From the NCBI RefSeq assembly GCF_001522545.3, contig NC_031769.1, positions 149,137,636 to 149,201,635 of the forward strand: a stretch of 64,000 nucleotides of DNA, given 5' to 3'. Source of the DNA: Parus major (lineage: Eukaryota; Chordata; Aves; Passeriformes; Paridae). The position numbers and the translations under genes were made by a program. Positions 21,473 to 33,627 of the stretch are shown piece after piece (the first letter of the stretch is position 1; each line of letters starts with the position of its first letter). Below the pieces are notes generated by a model. That model worked only from the letters and a program-made list of their open reading frames with translations, made no database searches and was not told the DNA's origin.

Positions 21473-21570
21473 CCCCGTCCAGTGGAAGGAATCCCTGCCC
21501 GTGGCAGAGGGGTGGAATGAGATAATCCAGAACTTTCCTTCCAACCCAAACCACTCTAAAATTCTGTGAA
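21473..21570 (+). mobile_element. CR1 LINE tail, class A
   Basis: CAGTGGAAGGAATCCCTGCC, CGTGGCAGAGGGGTGGAATG, CTTCCAACCCAAACCACTC, AAAATTCTGTGA. Last 100 bases of the element. Confidence 0.92.
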
Positions 21571-22974
21571 CTAATGTTGTTTGAAGCTACCACAGATCCC
21601 GTATCATCCCTGCAGCCTCTTGTCGTTACCTCAACCAGAACACATTTAAACTGAAGAAAATATTACCTTGTGCCTTGCAGGCACTGAGATACTTTGTGAG
21701 AGGACTTTAGATGACAAGGCAGATTTTCTACAGTAATCCAGCTCCAGGGAAAAAAAAAACAACCTTGAGAGTGTGGGGGATGCACAGAGCACAGCGATCA
21801 ACGTTAGATGCAGAGCTACGGCCACAGCAAACTCCAACCAGGCTGCAAACTCTGTAACAGCAAAAACTGAGTCTATTCTGAGTTCTGTTGGCATAAATTT
21901 ATATTCCTGAAAATCTCCATGTGGACAAGATGGGGGTGAAGCAGCTGATAAAGACTGAGAACAGAGAGTTTCTCTGTGATCTGAAGGTCTTGCAGCTCCA
22001 CTGCACCAGGGTGTCAAAAACTCCCAGTTTAGAGATGTGGGGCTGTGATTTCCCCTTTACAAAGTGCTTCTCAAGGAGCCTGATTTGCTTTGCTTTTAAT
22101 GCATGGATTATCAGATTAATTTCCATGAGGTTTTTTTAATCTGAAATTTAATTTAGAAGATTTTGTCAAATGATTGTTGCAATTTGTTCTGCTGGCTGCT
22201 CTCAGAACAACTTCTGCCTGCCAAAAATACATCTCCAGGCTTTTATCACAGAATTCAGAAAGTTTCTTGTTACACCCTCCACTTCAGACACCTGTAAGCC
22301 ACAAAGGGCCCTTTCCCCACTTCTTTTGTGTGACAGGAGGACTCCAGTGGAACTGGAAATGGCCTTTCCCAAGGGTGATCCAATGGTGCCATAGGACACA
22401 GGGATCCTCATTTGGGACCTAAAACCATGGCAGCAACCTCAAACCCATCCCAGTAAACACTGATAATTCACACACAGGTCTCTGTGGAAGGAACAGCTTT
22501 CTGGGCCACCAAAATATTTGTGGTTCTCAACACAGACTTTTGCCCTGCTGAAAAACTGGGAAGTCAGGCTGGTTTCTGTCACACTCAGGGTGGAGACTGG
22601 TGTGAGTGGGATGCACTTCTGGCCAGCAGCAAAAAATACCTTCCTCTTCCTCCTCCTCTCCCTCTTCTTCTTCCTCTTCCCCTCCATCAGGAACATCCCA
22701 CAGCTCCTTCCCCACCCCTGCTATGCCAAGCTCTTCCAGTGCCTGTCCTGGCTTTTTCCTCCCCTTTTCTGCCTCAGGATCAACCCAACCCTGATCCTAA
22801 TCCCTCAAGTGCAAAATCCACTTGCCCTCATGCTTTTTGGCAAGCTTTTGGCTACACCCAACTGGTATTAAAAGGTTGTCAAAAGCAGCTGGGTCTCACC
22901 AAGACCAGCGATGTGACACTCCGGCAAAGCCAAGATCAGAACTGGTGGATGTGGCTGTGCAGGGATGTCAGCAG
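21571..22974. other. Unique DNA containing a polypyrimidine tract
   Basis: No mobile element recognised. The open frame crossing 22484-23134 on + draws its Ser/Leu/Pro richness from the C/T tract and then enters an antisense CR1, so I do not call it a gene. Confidence 0.5.
22639..22687 (+). repeat. Polypyrimidine (CCT/CTT)n tract
   Basis: About 49 bases made almost only of C and T in TCC/TTC units (for example CCTTCCTCTTCCTCCTCC). Confidence 0.92.
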
Positions 22975-23085
22975 AGTCATGGAATGGTTTGGGAAGGACC
23001 TTCAAGCTCATCTCATTCCAGGACCATACCATGGACAGCAGCACGTTAGACCACGTTGGTCCAATCCCCAACCTGGCCTGGATAT
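22975..23085 (-). mobile_element. CR1 LINE fragment, class A, eroded
   Basis: GTCATGGAATGGTTTGGGAA, CTCATCTCATTCCAGGACC, ACCATGGACAG, then CCAATCCCCAACCTGGCCTG. Confidence 0.85.
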
Positions 23086-23486
23086 TTTGGTGCATTTAAC
23101 TTTTCAGGATGTTGTATTCTTTATTCATATTTGATATCTCGTATTTTTTCACTTACTACTTGTCTGTTAAAGAAAGAAAGGCAATCAAAGGCAATTTGAG
23201 TGAAAGCAGGATGTTTCCTTCCCCATTAAATTGATAATTGAAATGCACTTAGAACAAATATCTGCACGTGCAGAGTTGTAATTTCTCCCATCTTCTCCTC
23301 ATGAAATGCACCTGGAGGCACTTCCATGGCCACGTGAACCTGTCTGGAGTCAGCAGAAGTGTCTGGGGACTGCATGTGCTGCCCTTACTTTTCCTCAGAA
23401 GGAAGATTAAATCTCTTAAATCTCCCTGTACAGGGCATTTGAGGATGTGAAGGAATGAGAGCACCCCTGAGCCACTGATTTAAATC

Positions 23487-24090
23487 AGAATCACAGAATA
23501 TCCCGAGCTGGAAGGGAGCCACAAGGATCATCCAGTCCAACTCCTGGCCCTGCACAGGACACCCCAAGAGTCACCCCAGTGCCTGAGAGCTTTGTCCAAA
23601 CACTCCCTGAGCTCTGTCAGGCTGGTTCTGTGACCGCTGCCCTGGGGATCCTGCTCAGTGCCCAACCACCTCTTGGTGAGGAATCTTTTCCTAATATCCA
23701 ACCTAAACCTCCCTGGCACAACTCCAAGGCATTCCCTTGGGTCACTGGTCACCAGACAGGAGGTCAGTGCCTGCCCCTCCTCTTCCCCTCATCAGAAGGG
23801 TGTAGCTGGGATGAGTTTCTCCTCAGCCTCCTCTTCTCCAGCTGAAGAAACCAAGTGCCCTCAGCCGTTCTTCTCACGGCTTCCCCTCAAGGCCCTTGGC
23901 CATTTTTCAGCTCTCTTTGGACATTCTTGGATTGTTTAATGTCTTTCTTATGTTGTGGTGCCCAAATCTACAAACAATGTTCCAGGTGAGGCCATCCCAG
24001 CCCAGAGCAGAGTGGGACAATCCCCTCTGGGCCTGCTTGGAGATGCTGGGCCTGATCCCACCAGGACAGGGATGTCCCTCCTGGCTCAGA
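23487..24090 (-). mobile_element. CR1 LINE fragment, class B, about 600 bases
   Basis: The longest antisense copy. The + strand shows GAATCACAGAATATCCCGAG, GCCCTGCACAGGACACCCC, CTTTGTCCAAACACTCCC, CTTTTCCTAATATCCAACC, AGCCTCCTCTTCTCCAGCTG, AATGTTCCAGGTGAGGCC and a final CCCTCCTGGCTC. This covers the 3' end and several hundred bases of ORF2, with frame-breaking changes. Confidence 0.94.
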
Positions 24091-24106
24091 TCCAACCTTC
24101 CCTCAA

Positions 24107-24316
24107 CCAGGCTTGGAAGGGGACTTTGAAAATCACCTCGCTCCAACCCCCACCATGGGCAGGGACACCTTCCACTATCCCAGGTTCCTCCAAGCCCCAT
24201 CCAGCCTGGTCTTGGCCACTTCCAGGGATCCAGGGGCAGCCACAGCTTCTCTGGGAAACCCATTCCAGGCCTCACCGCTTTGACAGTAAATAACTTTTTC
24301 CTAATATCCAACACCA
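24107..24316 (-). mobile_element. CR1 LINE fragment, class A
   Basis: GCTTGGAAGGGGACTTTG, CACCATGGGCAGGGACACC, CAAGCCCCATCCAGCCTGG, CAGCCACAGCTTCTCTGGG, TTTCCTAATATCC. It begins about 17 bases after the end of the class B copy in the same orientation. Confidence 0.94.
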
Positions 24317-24621
24317 AGTCAGTGTCCAAACCACCCAGAGTTGGATATTCCAAGGTATCATTCCCAGATCCATCAAACAAGGACAGCTGCTTCTACTCAG
24401 CACTTGGAGAGCGCCAGCCAAGACCAGGTTTTATCTGGCTGTGGAAATAGGAGAAAACCTTTCAGAAATGCTGTAGCAACAAGCTGTGGACTCAGGGGGA
24501 ATATCTTTCATTAAGGCACCTCTGTGGTTTCAAACTGCTTATTTTGCAGAGAAAAAAATTATATCCTTGGAGTGGAAGTGGTGACAAGTTTCAGTCTTAG
24601 AAAAATATCTATTTAGAGTAT

Positions 24622-24660
<39 letters not shown>

Positions 24661-25813
24661 GAATATACTGTTTATTTAATATACAACTTCTGGGAGAGAA
24701 AGGCTGCTCAGTCTCTTCAGGACTTTACACTTGTCTTAAACCAAACTGGTAAAAATAGGAAATAATGAAAATTTCAGTGGATCAGTAGCCCTCCAGTGTT
24801 TCAGAGGTGGGTGGGATCAACCTGAATTTTCTTGTTAAAACTTCTTTTTCTTTTTCATCTTGTAACAAAACCTTTCTATTATTTTTACATGTTTCTTCTT
24901 CTTCTTCTTCTTTACAAAACAGCCCTGCAAATGGAGTTTTTATGTTTTCCATGGGCACAGCTCCACTGGGCGTTGAAGTACAAAAAAACCATCTTGCCCA
25001 GTATTTTTCCACAGTGAAAAATCTCTCTTTTTCCCACCTGCCTGACAAATCCACAAGTTTTCCTGTGTAGATAGGCTTTGACTGGGGTTATTCCACCCAT
25101 CCCAAGCCCAGGGCTGCTGGGAGAATTTTCTCATCTCTTTAGGACAGAGACACATTGCTGAAAGAGAAACTCTTGTGCTGCAACTTAAGTCAGTTTATAA
25201 ATGCAGTTTGCCATGAAAATTGCAACTTCTTTGAACAATAAACTCTGGAAATTGTGGTAGCTGAGGTTTCATTGGAGTAAGTCATGGAAGAGCCTTATCT
25301 TTACCTGGAAGAGCTGCTAGAAGCATTTATCACCTGCTGAGCAAAGCAGAGATTTCCTTGAGTTCCAGGGCAGCATCTCTCCCCTCCTGAGGAGAAATTC
25401 TTTCTCACCCTCTGCATGGATCCAATTAGTTAATGCTGCCTTCAATGAGAGGGAGCTGCTTTTAAAAATTAATCCACCCAGCATTTCAATTTTGTGTGCA
25501 GATGCAAATTAGACTTCAATTGCTCGCCAGCTCAACTGATCTTCGAGATACCCATCAAATTGGCTGTACCAGGGAGGTACAAATGATCACAGAGTTGATC
25601 TGTGCCTCTGTGTTTCTGTTAACAGGCAATGAAATATTCTTCAGTGAAGTCATTTTTTGCTCATCAGTCCCCTGCAGGGCTCTGGCTGGGTCCTGCTCAT
25701 TCTGACTCTTCCATAACACTTAACTCTTTGGATTCCCAGTGCATGAAATAACCTGTGCTGGGTTTTGTAGTTGTAGGTGTTCAACAGGTTCCTGATGTGC
25801 CTCTTCTTGGTCA
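24317..25813. other. Unique DNA with (TA)n and (TTC)n
   Basis: Contains the (TA)n tract at 24627-24656 and a short (TTC)n near 24893-24912. Otherwise nothing recognised. Confidence 0.5.
24627..24656. repeat. (TA)n dinucleotide microsatellite
   Basis: About 14 perfect TA units, flanked on each side by the direct repeat TATTGAATATA (about 24620 and 24658). Confidence 0.95.
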
Positions 25814-25938
25814 TAGAAACATGGAATGGTTTGGGAAGGGAGCTTAAAGACCATTTAATTCCAGCCCCCTGCCATGGACAGGGACTCCTTCCACTACCCC
25901 AGGTTGCTCAGAACTCCACCCAACCAGGCTTTGAAAAG
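25814..25938 (-). mobile_element. CR1 LINE fragment, class A
   Basis: CATGGAATGGTTTGGGAAGG, CCCCCTGCCATGGACAGGGA, CCACTACCCCAGGTTGCTC, CACCCAACCAGGC. Confidence 0.92.
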
Positions 25939-26817
25939 CGGAGTCATAAAATAAGAGACAGCTTTTGTTTAGCCCAAGAAATATTTCAGACAGAGAATTC
26001 CCTGTGAGACCAGTGGGATACGATGTGTGACCAAAAAACGTCCCTGTGGCCAGTGGTGCTCATGGAAACAGAAATCCCTTGACCTCTATTTCCAGCTGAG
26101 GCTCTTCCAAGTGAGAAATGCCACCATGTGAGGAGCCCAGAGGCAACACAAGGCCAGGAGGGAGCAGCCCAAACCCAATTCCCTGTTTATTATCCCTGAG
26201 AGTTGATGAAATAATAAAATACTGTTGAAATAATAAAACATTACTTTTTATATTTTTAGTTATGATATCAAGGGTCCTTTTTGAAGCTCCTCTCCCAGCC
26301 ATTGAGTGGGGGTGAAGGGGTGAGAGGTGAAGCTGCTGCACTGAGATAAAAGACTGAATTTGGCAGCGTCATAAATCCTCGGTGACACCTGCAGCCAGGT
26401 AGTTCCTTTCATCACAGTTTTCAAAGCACTCAACAGAGCGTGGTGAGAAAAATTAACAGAGCATGGCAAGAAAACGGCAAAGGCAAAGCCCAGGAGGGGT
26501 GAAATGTTTGGAAGTCACAGCTCAGTTCAGGCTCAGAGGCAGGAGTGGCAGCCATCTTTCCCCCTTTTCCATGATGGATATCACTGATCCATTGTCATTT
26601 CTTCACCTTCCCTAATCAACTGCAGGGAAAAGCCCTGCAAAGCAGCTTAGGGTCAGTTCAGGGCAGCAATGATCCATAAGAATTATCCTGATATTCCTCC
26701 AAGGTACGATTCTTGTCTTCATTAAACAGAAGATTCCCTGGTGGATAAACCTCCCAGGAGTTTGGACATTGTTGGAACCGATAGGAAATGGTGTTTGCCT
26801 TCAATCAGGAGGGAAAT
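25939..26817. other. Unique non-coding DNA
   Basis: Nothing recognised. Confidence 0.5.
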
Positions 26818-27268
26818 ATGCTGGATAAGGTCCAGGGAATGGAACTGGGGAAAGGTCTGGAGCACCAGGAGCAGCTGAGGGAGCTGGGGGGGCTCAGCCT
26901 GGAGAAAAGGAAGCTCAGGGAGGACCTTCTGGCTCTCCACAACTCCCTGAAAGGAGGTGGAGCCAGGCCAGGGTCAGGCTCTGCTCCCAGGGAACAAGGG
27001 ACAGGACAAGAGGAAACAGCCTCACAAACAAAGTTTTGCCTGGGGAGGTGGAAATTGGATATTAGGACGAATTTACTCACTGAAAGTCTTGTTGAACATT
27101 GGAAGGGGCTGCCCAGGGAAGTGGTGGAATCACCATCTCTGAAAGTGTTCAAAAAATGGTTATGTGTGTCACTTGGGGACATTGTTTGGTGGCAGCCTTG
27201 GTAGTTCTGGGAGAACAGCTGAACTCGATGATCTTGGAGATCTTTTCCAGCCTTAATGGTTCTGGTTT
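26818..27268 (+). mobile_element. CR1 LINE fragment, class C, with open ORF2 remnant
   Basis: About 450 bases. The forward frame stays open for 138 codons (26788-27204). It shows CR1 ORF2 C-terminal motifs in order: LSLEKRKLREDLLALHNSLK, then WKLDIR, then GLPREVVESPSLKVFKKW. The frame has no start of its own and ends before the 3' tail (CTTTTCCAGCCTTAATGG). Known biology: this is the end of the CR1 reverse transcriptase polyprotein. It is a fragment, not a functional gene. Confidence 0.94.
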
Positions 27269-28717
27269 AAGATTTTACCAATACTTTCTCTAAATCCCTG
27301 GTTCTGTTTAATTCCCACCACCAAGGGACACGAGCATTTCTAAAGCTGGAATGGAAAGCTGGTCACAGGAGGGTCACTCAGCTTTAAAATTTTAAGGCAG
27401 AGTAATCTCCAGAGAGAATGGTAAAAAAGGAAATTTTCTGATGAAAACTTCTTTTCTGAGAAAAGCAAATCTGAAAACCCTCCCAAAACCCTGCAGTCTC
27501 CTGGTTCATCAGCTCATTTGGGGTGAAAAGCTACACCCCTCTGCATATACAGGGTATAATTTTATAATATAGAGTAGAAGCACTGGGGTTTTCCTGAAAA
27601 CTTGCAATTTTATAAGCCTTTTAACTCTGGTGTCTATTTTGAACCTTTTATGTGTTTTACTTTTATCCTAGTTTGTATTTTAAGCCCACTAGAGCTCCCT
27701 GCTGCTGTTAATGTGTTGTTAAAATCAGCAGAAGGAAAAAATCTGGGCATGACTCAATCTAGGCCTGACTCAGAGCACCCAGGGACGAAGGAGATGCCCT
27801 GGAGACGCCTCCTCTCCTCCAGGCACCAAACTAAAGCTACATGACCCTGGCTAATCTGAGTTTAACCTGTGTCTCACATGTTCCTGGATGTCCAAAGAGG
27901 GATTGGTAACAGGTTTTCCAACAAACCACTCCATATTCTCATGAGTATTATGGAGTAGGCCTGTATTTTATATCTTCAGCCAATAAAGAAAGTGTGAATC
28001 CATGGGAAATGAGAATTTTCTGGGGTGTAATTTAAAAAAAAATCTCAGGATATAGTAGCAATCTTTTGTTCTTCCCATAAATTCCTGTAACCTCTGTGTG
28101 CTGGAGGGGGTTTCAGAAAATGCTTTTTTTTTACAGTTTCCTTCACATTCAGGGACCTAGAGAAAGGAAAGGCCATGGAAAGTACTCTACTGGTGTCTCA
28201 CAGTCCCTCCACCAAATACTAAATCCTTTTTCTCCTGTGTTCCTACAGAAATGGGGATTTCTGGACCCATCGCAGCTCACCACTGCATTTCCCATGTTGT
28301 GTTTCAGAGCAGAAAAAAGAAAAAGATATTAAATTTAGGAATAAATGAATGGTTGGGGCGGTGGGTGGAAAATGAACTATTATTAAAAATTGTATTCATC
28401 AACAGTGATCTGGAGTGGCTGGGAGACAACACTCCTGGCAGGAGTGTGGGTTGAATCTCAAGCTTGTGATGGCCTTTTTCATGATCAAAACTAAAAAAAA
28501 AATAATTTCTCTGAATTGTTTGAAAATAAAATTAAAAATAAAGTATATGACAGGTTTAGTTTGCATCTGGTTTTGGGCAATGACATCCATGTCAAACTTT
28601 CAAGGAAGGAAGGTGCCAGAACCATTTTCATCTGTCTAAAGGAAAAAATGTTGAGCTGATCCAAATTATTTCAGTGCAATGAAAAGAGGCCTGAGAACCA
28701 GATGAGATTCCAGTAGA
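27269..28717. other. 1.4 kb repeat-poor unique DNA
   Basis: No element or coding signal; short A-runs near 28033 and 28493. Confidence 0.5.
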
Positions 28718-28850
28718 ATTACAGAATCATGGAATGGTTGGAGTTGGAAGGGACCTGGAAGGGTTGGAAGGGTTGCCTGACAACCCTTTCTGCAAAGAAA
28801 TTTTTCCTAATATCCAATCTAAACTTTCCCTGGTGTTACTGGAGGCCAAT
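28718..28850 (-). mobile_element. CR1 LINE fragment with internal deletion
   Basis: AATTACAGAATCATGGAATG and AGTTGGAAGGGACC are followed, after a small GGGTTGGAAGG duplication, by CTTTCTGCAAAGAAATTTTT and CCTAATATCCAATCTAAAC. About 150 bases of the normal middle are missing. Confidence 0.88.
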
Positions 28851-28935
28851 TTGGCTTGTCCTGCCTTGGAATGTTATGTTTTTCTAGGAATGCTGGATGA
28901 AAAATCCAGTCATCATCTCCCCAAATCCAAAGCTC

Positions 28936-29143
28936 CAGAATCATGGAATGGCTTGGATTGGAAGGGAATTTAAAGACCGTCCAGTTCCAACCCCAACCAT
29001 GGACAGGGACAACTTCCACTATCCCAGGTTGCTCCAAGCCCCATCCAACCTGGCCTTGGACACTCCCAGGGATCCAGGGACAGCCAGAGCTTCTCTGGAA
29101 AACCTGTATCAGAGCCTCACTACCCTCACAGGGAAGAATTTCA
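28936..29143 (-). mobile_element. CR1 LINE fragment, class A
   Basis: CCAGAATCATGGAATGGC, CAACCATGGACAGGGACAAC, CAAGCCCCATCCAACCTGG, CTCACAGGGAAGAATTTC. It abuts the next CR1 without a gap. Confidence 0.95.
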
Positions 29144-29517
29144 TAGAATTCCAGAATCATTTTTGTTGGAAAAGACCTCCAGGATCATCAAGTCAAGGTG
29201 ACTGATCGTGACCTTGTCACCGAGCCCAGAGCCCTGAGTGCCACATCCAGACATTTCTTGGACACCTCCAGGGTGGGGACTCCACCACCTCCCTGAGCAG
29301 CCCCTTCCAATGTCTGACCACCCTTTCCATGCAGAAATTCCCACTGATGTCCAACCTGGACTTTCCCTGGCACAGGTGGAGGTTGTTTCCTTTTGTCCTG
29401 TCCCCTGGGAGCAGAGCCCAACCCTGGCCTGGCTCCACCTCCTTTCAGGGAGTTGTGGAGAGTCAGAAGGTCCACCCTGAGCCTCTTTTTCCTTTTTCTC
29501 CCTTAGCCTGGAACTAT
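29144..29517 (-). mobile_element. CR1 LINE fragment, class C, about 370 bases
   Basis: ATAGAATTCCAGAATC, GTTGGAAAAGACCTCCAGG, GAGTGCCACATCCAGAC, CACCTCCAGGGTGGGGACTC, CCTTTTGTCCTGTCCCCTGG, TTTCAGGGAGTTGTGGAGAG. The minus strand keeps ORF2 C-terminal motifs including LTLHNSLKGG. Confidence 0.95.
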
Positions 29518-32500
29518 CCCCAAGCTGACACAATTACTTTTTTCCCAAAACTTGGCCTGAGGCAGCTCATGGCTGAGGCAGAACCTCAGCCCCAAAACCT
29601 AGCACAGATTATCTAACACCCAGTGCCCTCTGCTCCCTTGATTCTGCTCTGAAGGAGGGAATGTTCTTCTCACTCCACGAGAGGGATAATGGCAGTAAAA
29701 GTGATCCTGTCCTATTTTGCTGCAGCGTCTTTGCATATTTCTTAAAAAAAAACCAAACTAAAACCCCACAATTAAAAGATATTTAAAACCCTATTAAGAA
29801 CAAATTCCCAGTTTGCTGGCGGATAAAAACAACCTTGGGTGTATTTCATGGCCTGTGAAAAAAGGAACTCTGTCCAGTGGGCACTTGAGCTCTGATCCAC
29901 CAACTCCAGTTTAGAATAAACCCCCACCTGGTGCCGTAGATAATTGTGGTTAATTACCCTCTTTGACATGAGGTAGAGCAGTTGTTGCAATTTTATGAGT
30001 CACAAACTGCTAAAATAATGATTCTTCCACTAAGCCTTAGCCTTATATCTTAATTGGAGAGAAATGTTGTTCGATAGGGAAGTGTGGAAGGATGGGGGGG
30101 AAATAATGTCCATAAAATCTTTCACAAATACCTTCCACAAAATTCCCGAGGCCCACAAGGAAACAGGAAGAGCTGACATCCTCTGCAAGTAACAAAATTC
30201 AAAGAATAATGCATCATACGTGGGTTTTGGGAAGAAAAAGTGGATCTAGAGATTCATTTCTCTGCTTTCAGGGATTTAGGTCTGGCCTGTGTGCACCATA
30301 AGCTCCTTCTATACAGTTGAAGGAGCCTAAGGATTTACTCAATCCTTTCAAGTCCAAACCACTCTCTGGAGCTGTTTAGCTCCTCATGACCCACAGGAAT
30401 AACCAAATCTCATTTAAATGCCCTGGAGACATGCAGGAAGTTCCACAGGGTGAAACCGGCCTTGAAATTGAGGTTCAGATTCCTTTTCATGTCATTGCAG
30501 AAACGCTTTTCCACCTCCACTGTTCTCCTCCTGCTCTGCCCCATCCCAGTGCCCTGTCCAGCTCACCCTCACAAGTGGCACCACCTGGGCTTGGAGGGGG
30601 CCAGGGTCCAGCACAAAAAGATGCTGTATCCTGTGATTTCTCCAGATGTTTCTGTCACTAACAGCTCCATCTGCCAAGGTTTCCTTGGACAAGGTTGCCC
30701 CACAAACACGGGAGTGGAGAAGGGTTGAATGAAATAGAAATAAAGGACAATTATTTTATAATACAAGAGGTCCAAGGTGTGAGATGACATTTGGATTCAG
30801 GATGGATGAAATGAGAATCAAGGTTGCACCCCAGGATAATCCATTCTCCACTTAGCAGTGTGGAAACCCATTTTTTCCCATGACTGGAAGATCAGGAAGA
30901 GCGAGAGTGAAGATGAAGCACTGAGGGTCCCTTATCATCCTCTCATCACCTTGCACAGATATCCCAACCACAGCCCGTGATCCTTCCACCCTCAATCAGC
31001 CTCAACCACCTTTCCCAGTCCTCCCCTCTGAAGATTTTCCTCCTTTGAAAGCCTTGATTCCCATCATGCAAGTAAGACTGGAGGGGACTTCCCGTGCTTT
31101 TATCTCCTTTTCCCTGTTATCAGACTGTCTGGAAGCCGCATTCCTCCTCTCTCAGAAGCAGATGCTCCTCTGGAAGATGCTGCTGCCTCGCCACAGCTTT
31201 CCCATTCTCTGGCAGGTTTCCAAGCACAAGTTAGCAATGAGATCATCGTTTTCATGCCTTAGCTGAAGTGTCAACCATAAAGTCTTGGAAATAAAAGTTA
31301 TAAAGAGGAGTTACCAGGATTCTTGCACAGCTCCAGGGATAAACCATTATCCTGCTGCTTCGGTCCCCTGGGCAGTGCAGCTTGGAGACACCTTCATTCA
31401 CCTCCAGTAGCCCTGATCTAAACCTTTTTAATATTAAAGTTTATGCAAATAAATGGATGGAAAGTGAAGAAGGAAATTCCAATTTTCTTCAGACGGAGAA
31501 ATCATTTTAGAGTGAAAAATAAATTTTTCCAGAGCTGCTGTCATAAAAGGGAGAACTTCAGATCCTGCCTCAGCCTCCTCTTCCCTCACTTTTCCAAACT
31601 AAGTTTTACAAGCAGAGCCTGCACAAGACCCTCAGCCTCTCCCAGAGCTCACAGCCACTCCAGGGACCACATAAATTCCTTGGATATTAATGACCAGAAC
31701 CTCCAGTTTCCATCCTCACTGCAGAAATTTCAATTAATTCAACCTCCCCAATGCATTCAAAGGGCAGGACTTTTCTAAGCAGTGAAAAATATGAATTTTT
31801 CCATTTATTACATGGGGGTTGTAGCTGGGCCTGAGTGCAATCTCTGCCAAGAACTTCCCATGGACAGGGTTTTGTTTGAACTGCCCATAAAAATGAATTC
31901 ACACCAGGGCTGCCTATTGATGTTCAGGCATCTCCAAGGCTGGCATTTCCCTCCGGAATATTTTGGCAACCTGATCATTCCCTTAAGGTTTTCCAGCCAT
32001 GAATAGGGAACATTAATTCAAGTTTGCAATTAGAGTGGAAATGGCCTCTTGCAAAGAGCAGCAGAGAGACTGAAATGACTTGGGCTGACTTTGATTCAAG
32101 CCCTGAATCACAGCAGCTAAAATTGGGGATAATCAAATATAGCTTTTGTTACTGGGCAGGACGTGGACAAGCTCCAACAAATCCTGCTTCCAGAATTTAG
32201 TAGGTGGTTCCTGTGATTCTCCCATTAATATTTAGATTTATTGCCAGACCTGCTGTAGATGCCTCTCCCTTAAGCTAAGGAATTGAAACTTGGGCTCAAG
32301 ATTTTCAAGAGGAATTCATGACACTGGAATTTGAGGAATGAAATGTTCTTGGTGTTTCTTTGGCCATATTCTGCACACACATCTTCATTCCATGGCACAT
32401 TCAGGATTTTAAATGAGGAATTCAGGCATGGCTGATGTATTTTCAGAGAAAGTTGCCAAAAAAACCCCTTCTCCTGTGTTGTTGTAAAGCTCATGGTGTT

Positions 32501-32876
32501 GTTTTAGTGCTCCATGGTACCAGAAAAGTATCAGAATTAACTTACATTTTATTTAAAAAATAGACAGAAAAAATAAGACTGAGAAGAGTTGTTGACTGAA
32601 ATTTTTGGGGGTTATAGTTGGATTTTGTTGTTGTTGTCTTGCAGGCTAAAATAGATCTTGCAGAGGTGGAACTCATCACTTTCTAAGTGAAGTATTTAGA
32701 AAATAAATTCCTGAGTTAATAATTTTAGTCATCAAAAGTATCACCAAAGGTTCATCTCGTTAAACTGAAAATGGATCTAATAGGATTGTCTTATAAAGAG
32801 AAATCTGGAAAAAATGAGAAATGGAGAATTTCCCTTTAATGGAAGCAACAGATCATAAAAAAAAATATCATCCAGG
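29518..32876. other. 3.4 kb repeat-poor unique DNA (longest in window)
   Basis: No CR1, SINE or LTR signature across 3.36 kb, in a window that otherwise carries one roughly every 1.1 kb. A (GTT)n run sits at about 32625-32637. Frames up to 111 codons (31443-31778, +) show no domain. It could harbour conserved non-coding or exonic sequence, but nothing in the raw bases proves it. Confidence 0.5.
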
Positions 32877-33062
32877 TTTAAAAAGGCTTTAAAATCATCG
32901 AGTTTAACCATCAAGCCAACACCATACCCTCAAGTGCCACATCCACACTTTTTTAAATAACTCCAGACACGGTGACTCCACCTGTCCAGCCTGTTCAATG
33001 CCTGACATCTCTTTCCACAAAGAAATTTTTCCTAATATCCAACATAAATGAGCTCCCTCACA
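32877..33062 (-). mobile_element. CR1 LINE fragment, class C, diverged
   Basis: AAAATCATCGAGTTTAACC, CAAGTGCCACATCCACAC, GGTGACTCCACCTGTCCAG, AAAGAAATTTTTCCTAATAT. The usual GGTTGGAAAAGACC start is degraded. Confidence 0.9.
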
Positions 33063-33627
33063 ACCCACAACTCCTTTATATCCTGAACCTGCCTCTCCTG
33101 ATCTTTCACCTCCACTTCATAGCTGAAGAATGCCTTTGTCAAGCAGGATGATTCATCCTGGAGGAAGGAATCAGTCTGGAAATACAAATATCAGAATGAA
33201 GTGGAAGCCGTGGAACCTTGGATGAACAGTGCACGGAACAAGAGTCGAGAAAAAAATCAATAGGTTATTGAAATTGTAATTAGAGGAACTTATTTGTTTG
33301 TACTCGGAGGGTTATAAATCAAAAGGCCCAGGCTGAGAGATGGGGGTTTGACAGGAGGAAAGGAGGGAAAATCAATTTTTGGTATGATTTGGGTCTCCAG
33401 TCACGCATGGCTGAAGTTCAGTCATAATCCTTTCCTCGTAAATTAATGTTTTTATCACTCCTGGGATGAACACTGGCCTGGGAGGAGAGAGAGTCACACG
33501 CAGGGATGAAGTGGGGATTTATAGACAAAACTGAGCAATACTGGCTGGGTTTGTTGGGCAAGGGGAGAAGCTGCCTCACTTAAAGGATAATGATCCCTTT
33601 GGGCCATAAAAGGACATTTACAGATTG

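Noticed and set aside
22484..23134. 216-codon forward frame, the longest in the window
   Set aside because: It is composed of the C/T tract and an antisense CR1, with no domain and no codon bias of a gene.
31443..31778. 111-codon forward frame in the CR1-free interval
   Set aside because: No recognisable domain, no splice context that I could defend, and its length is within chance for this composition.
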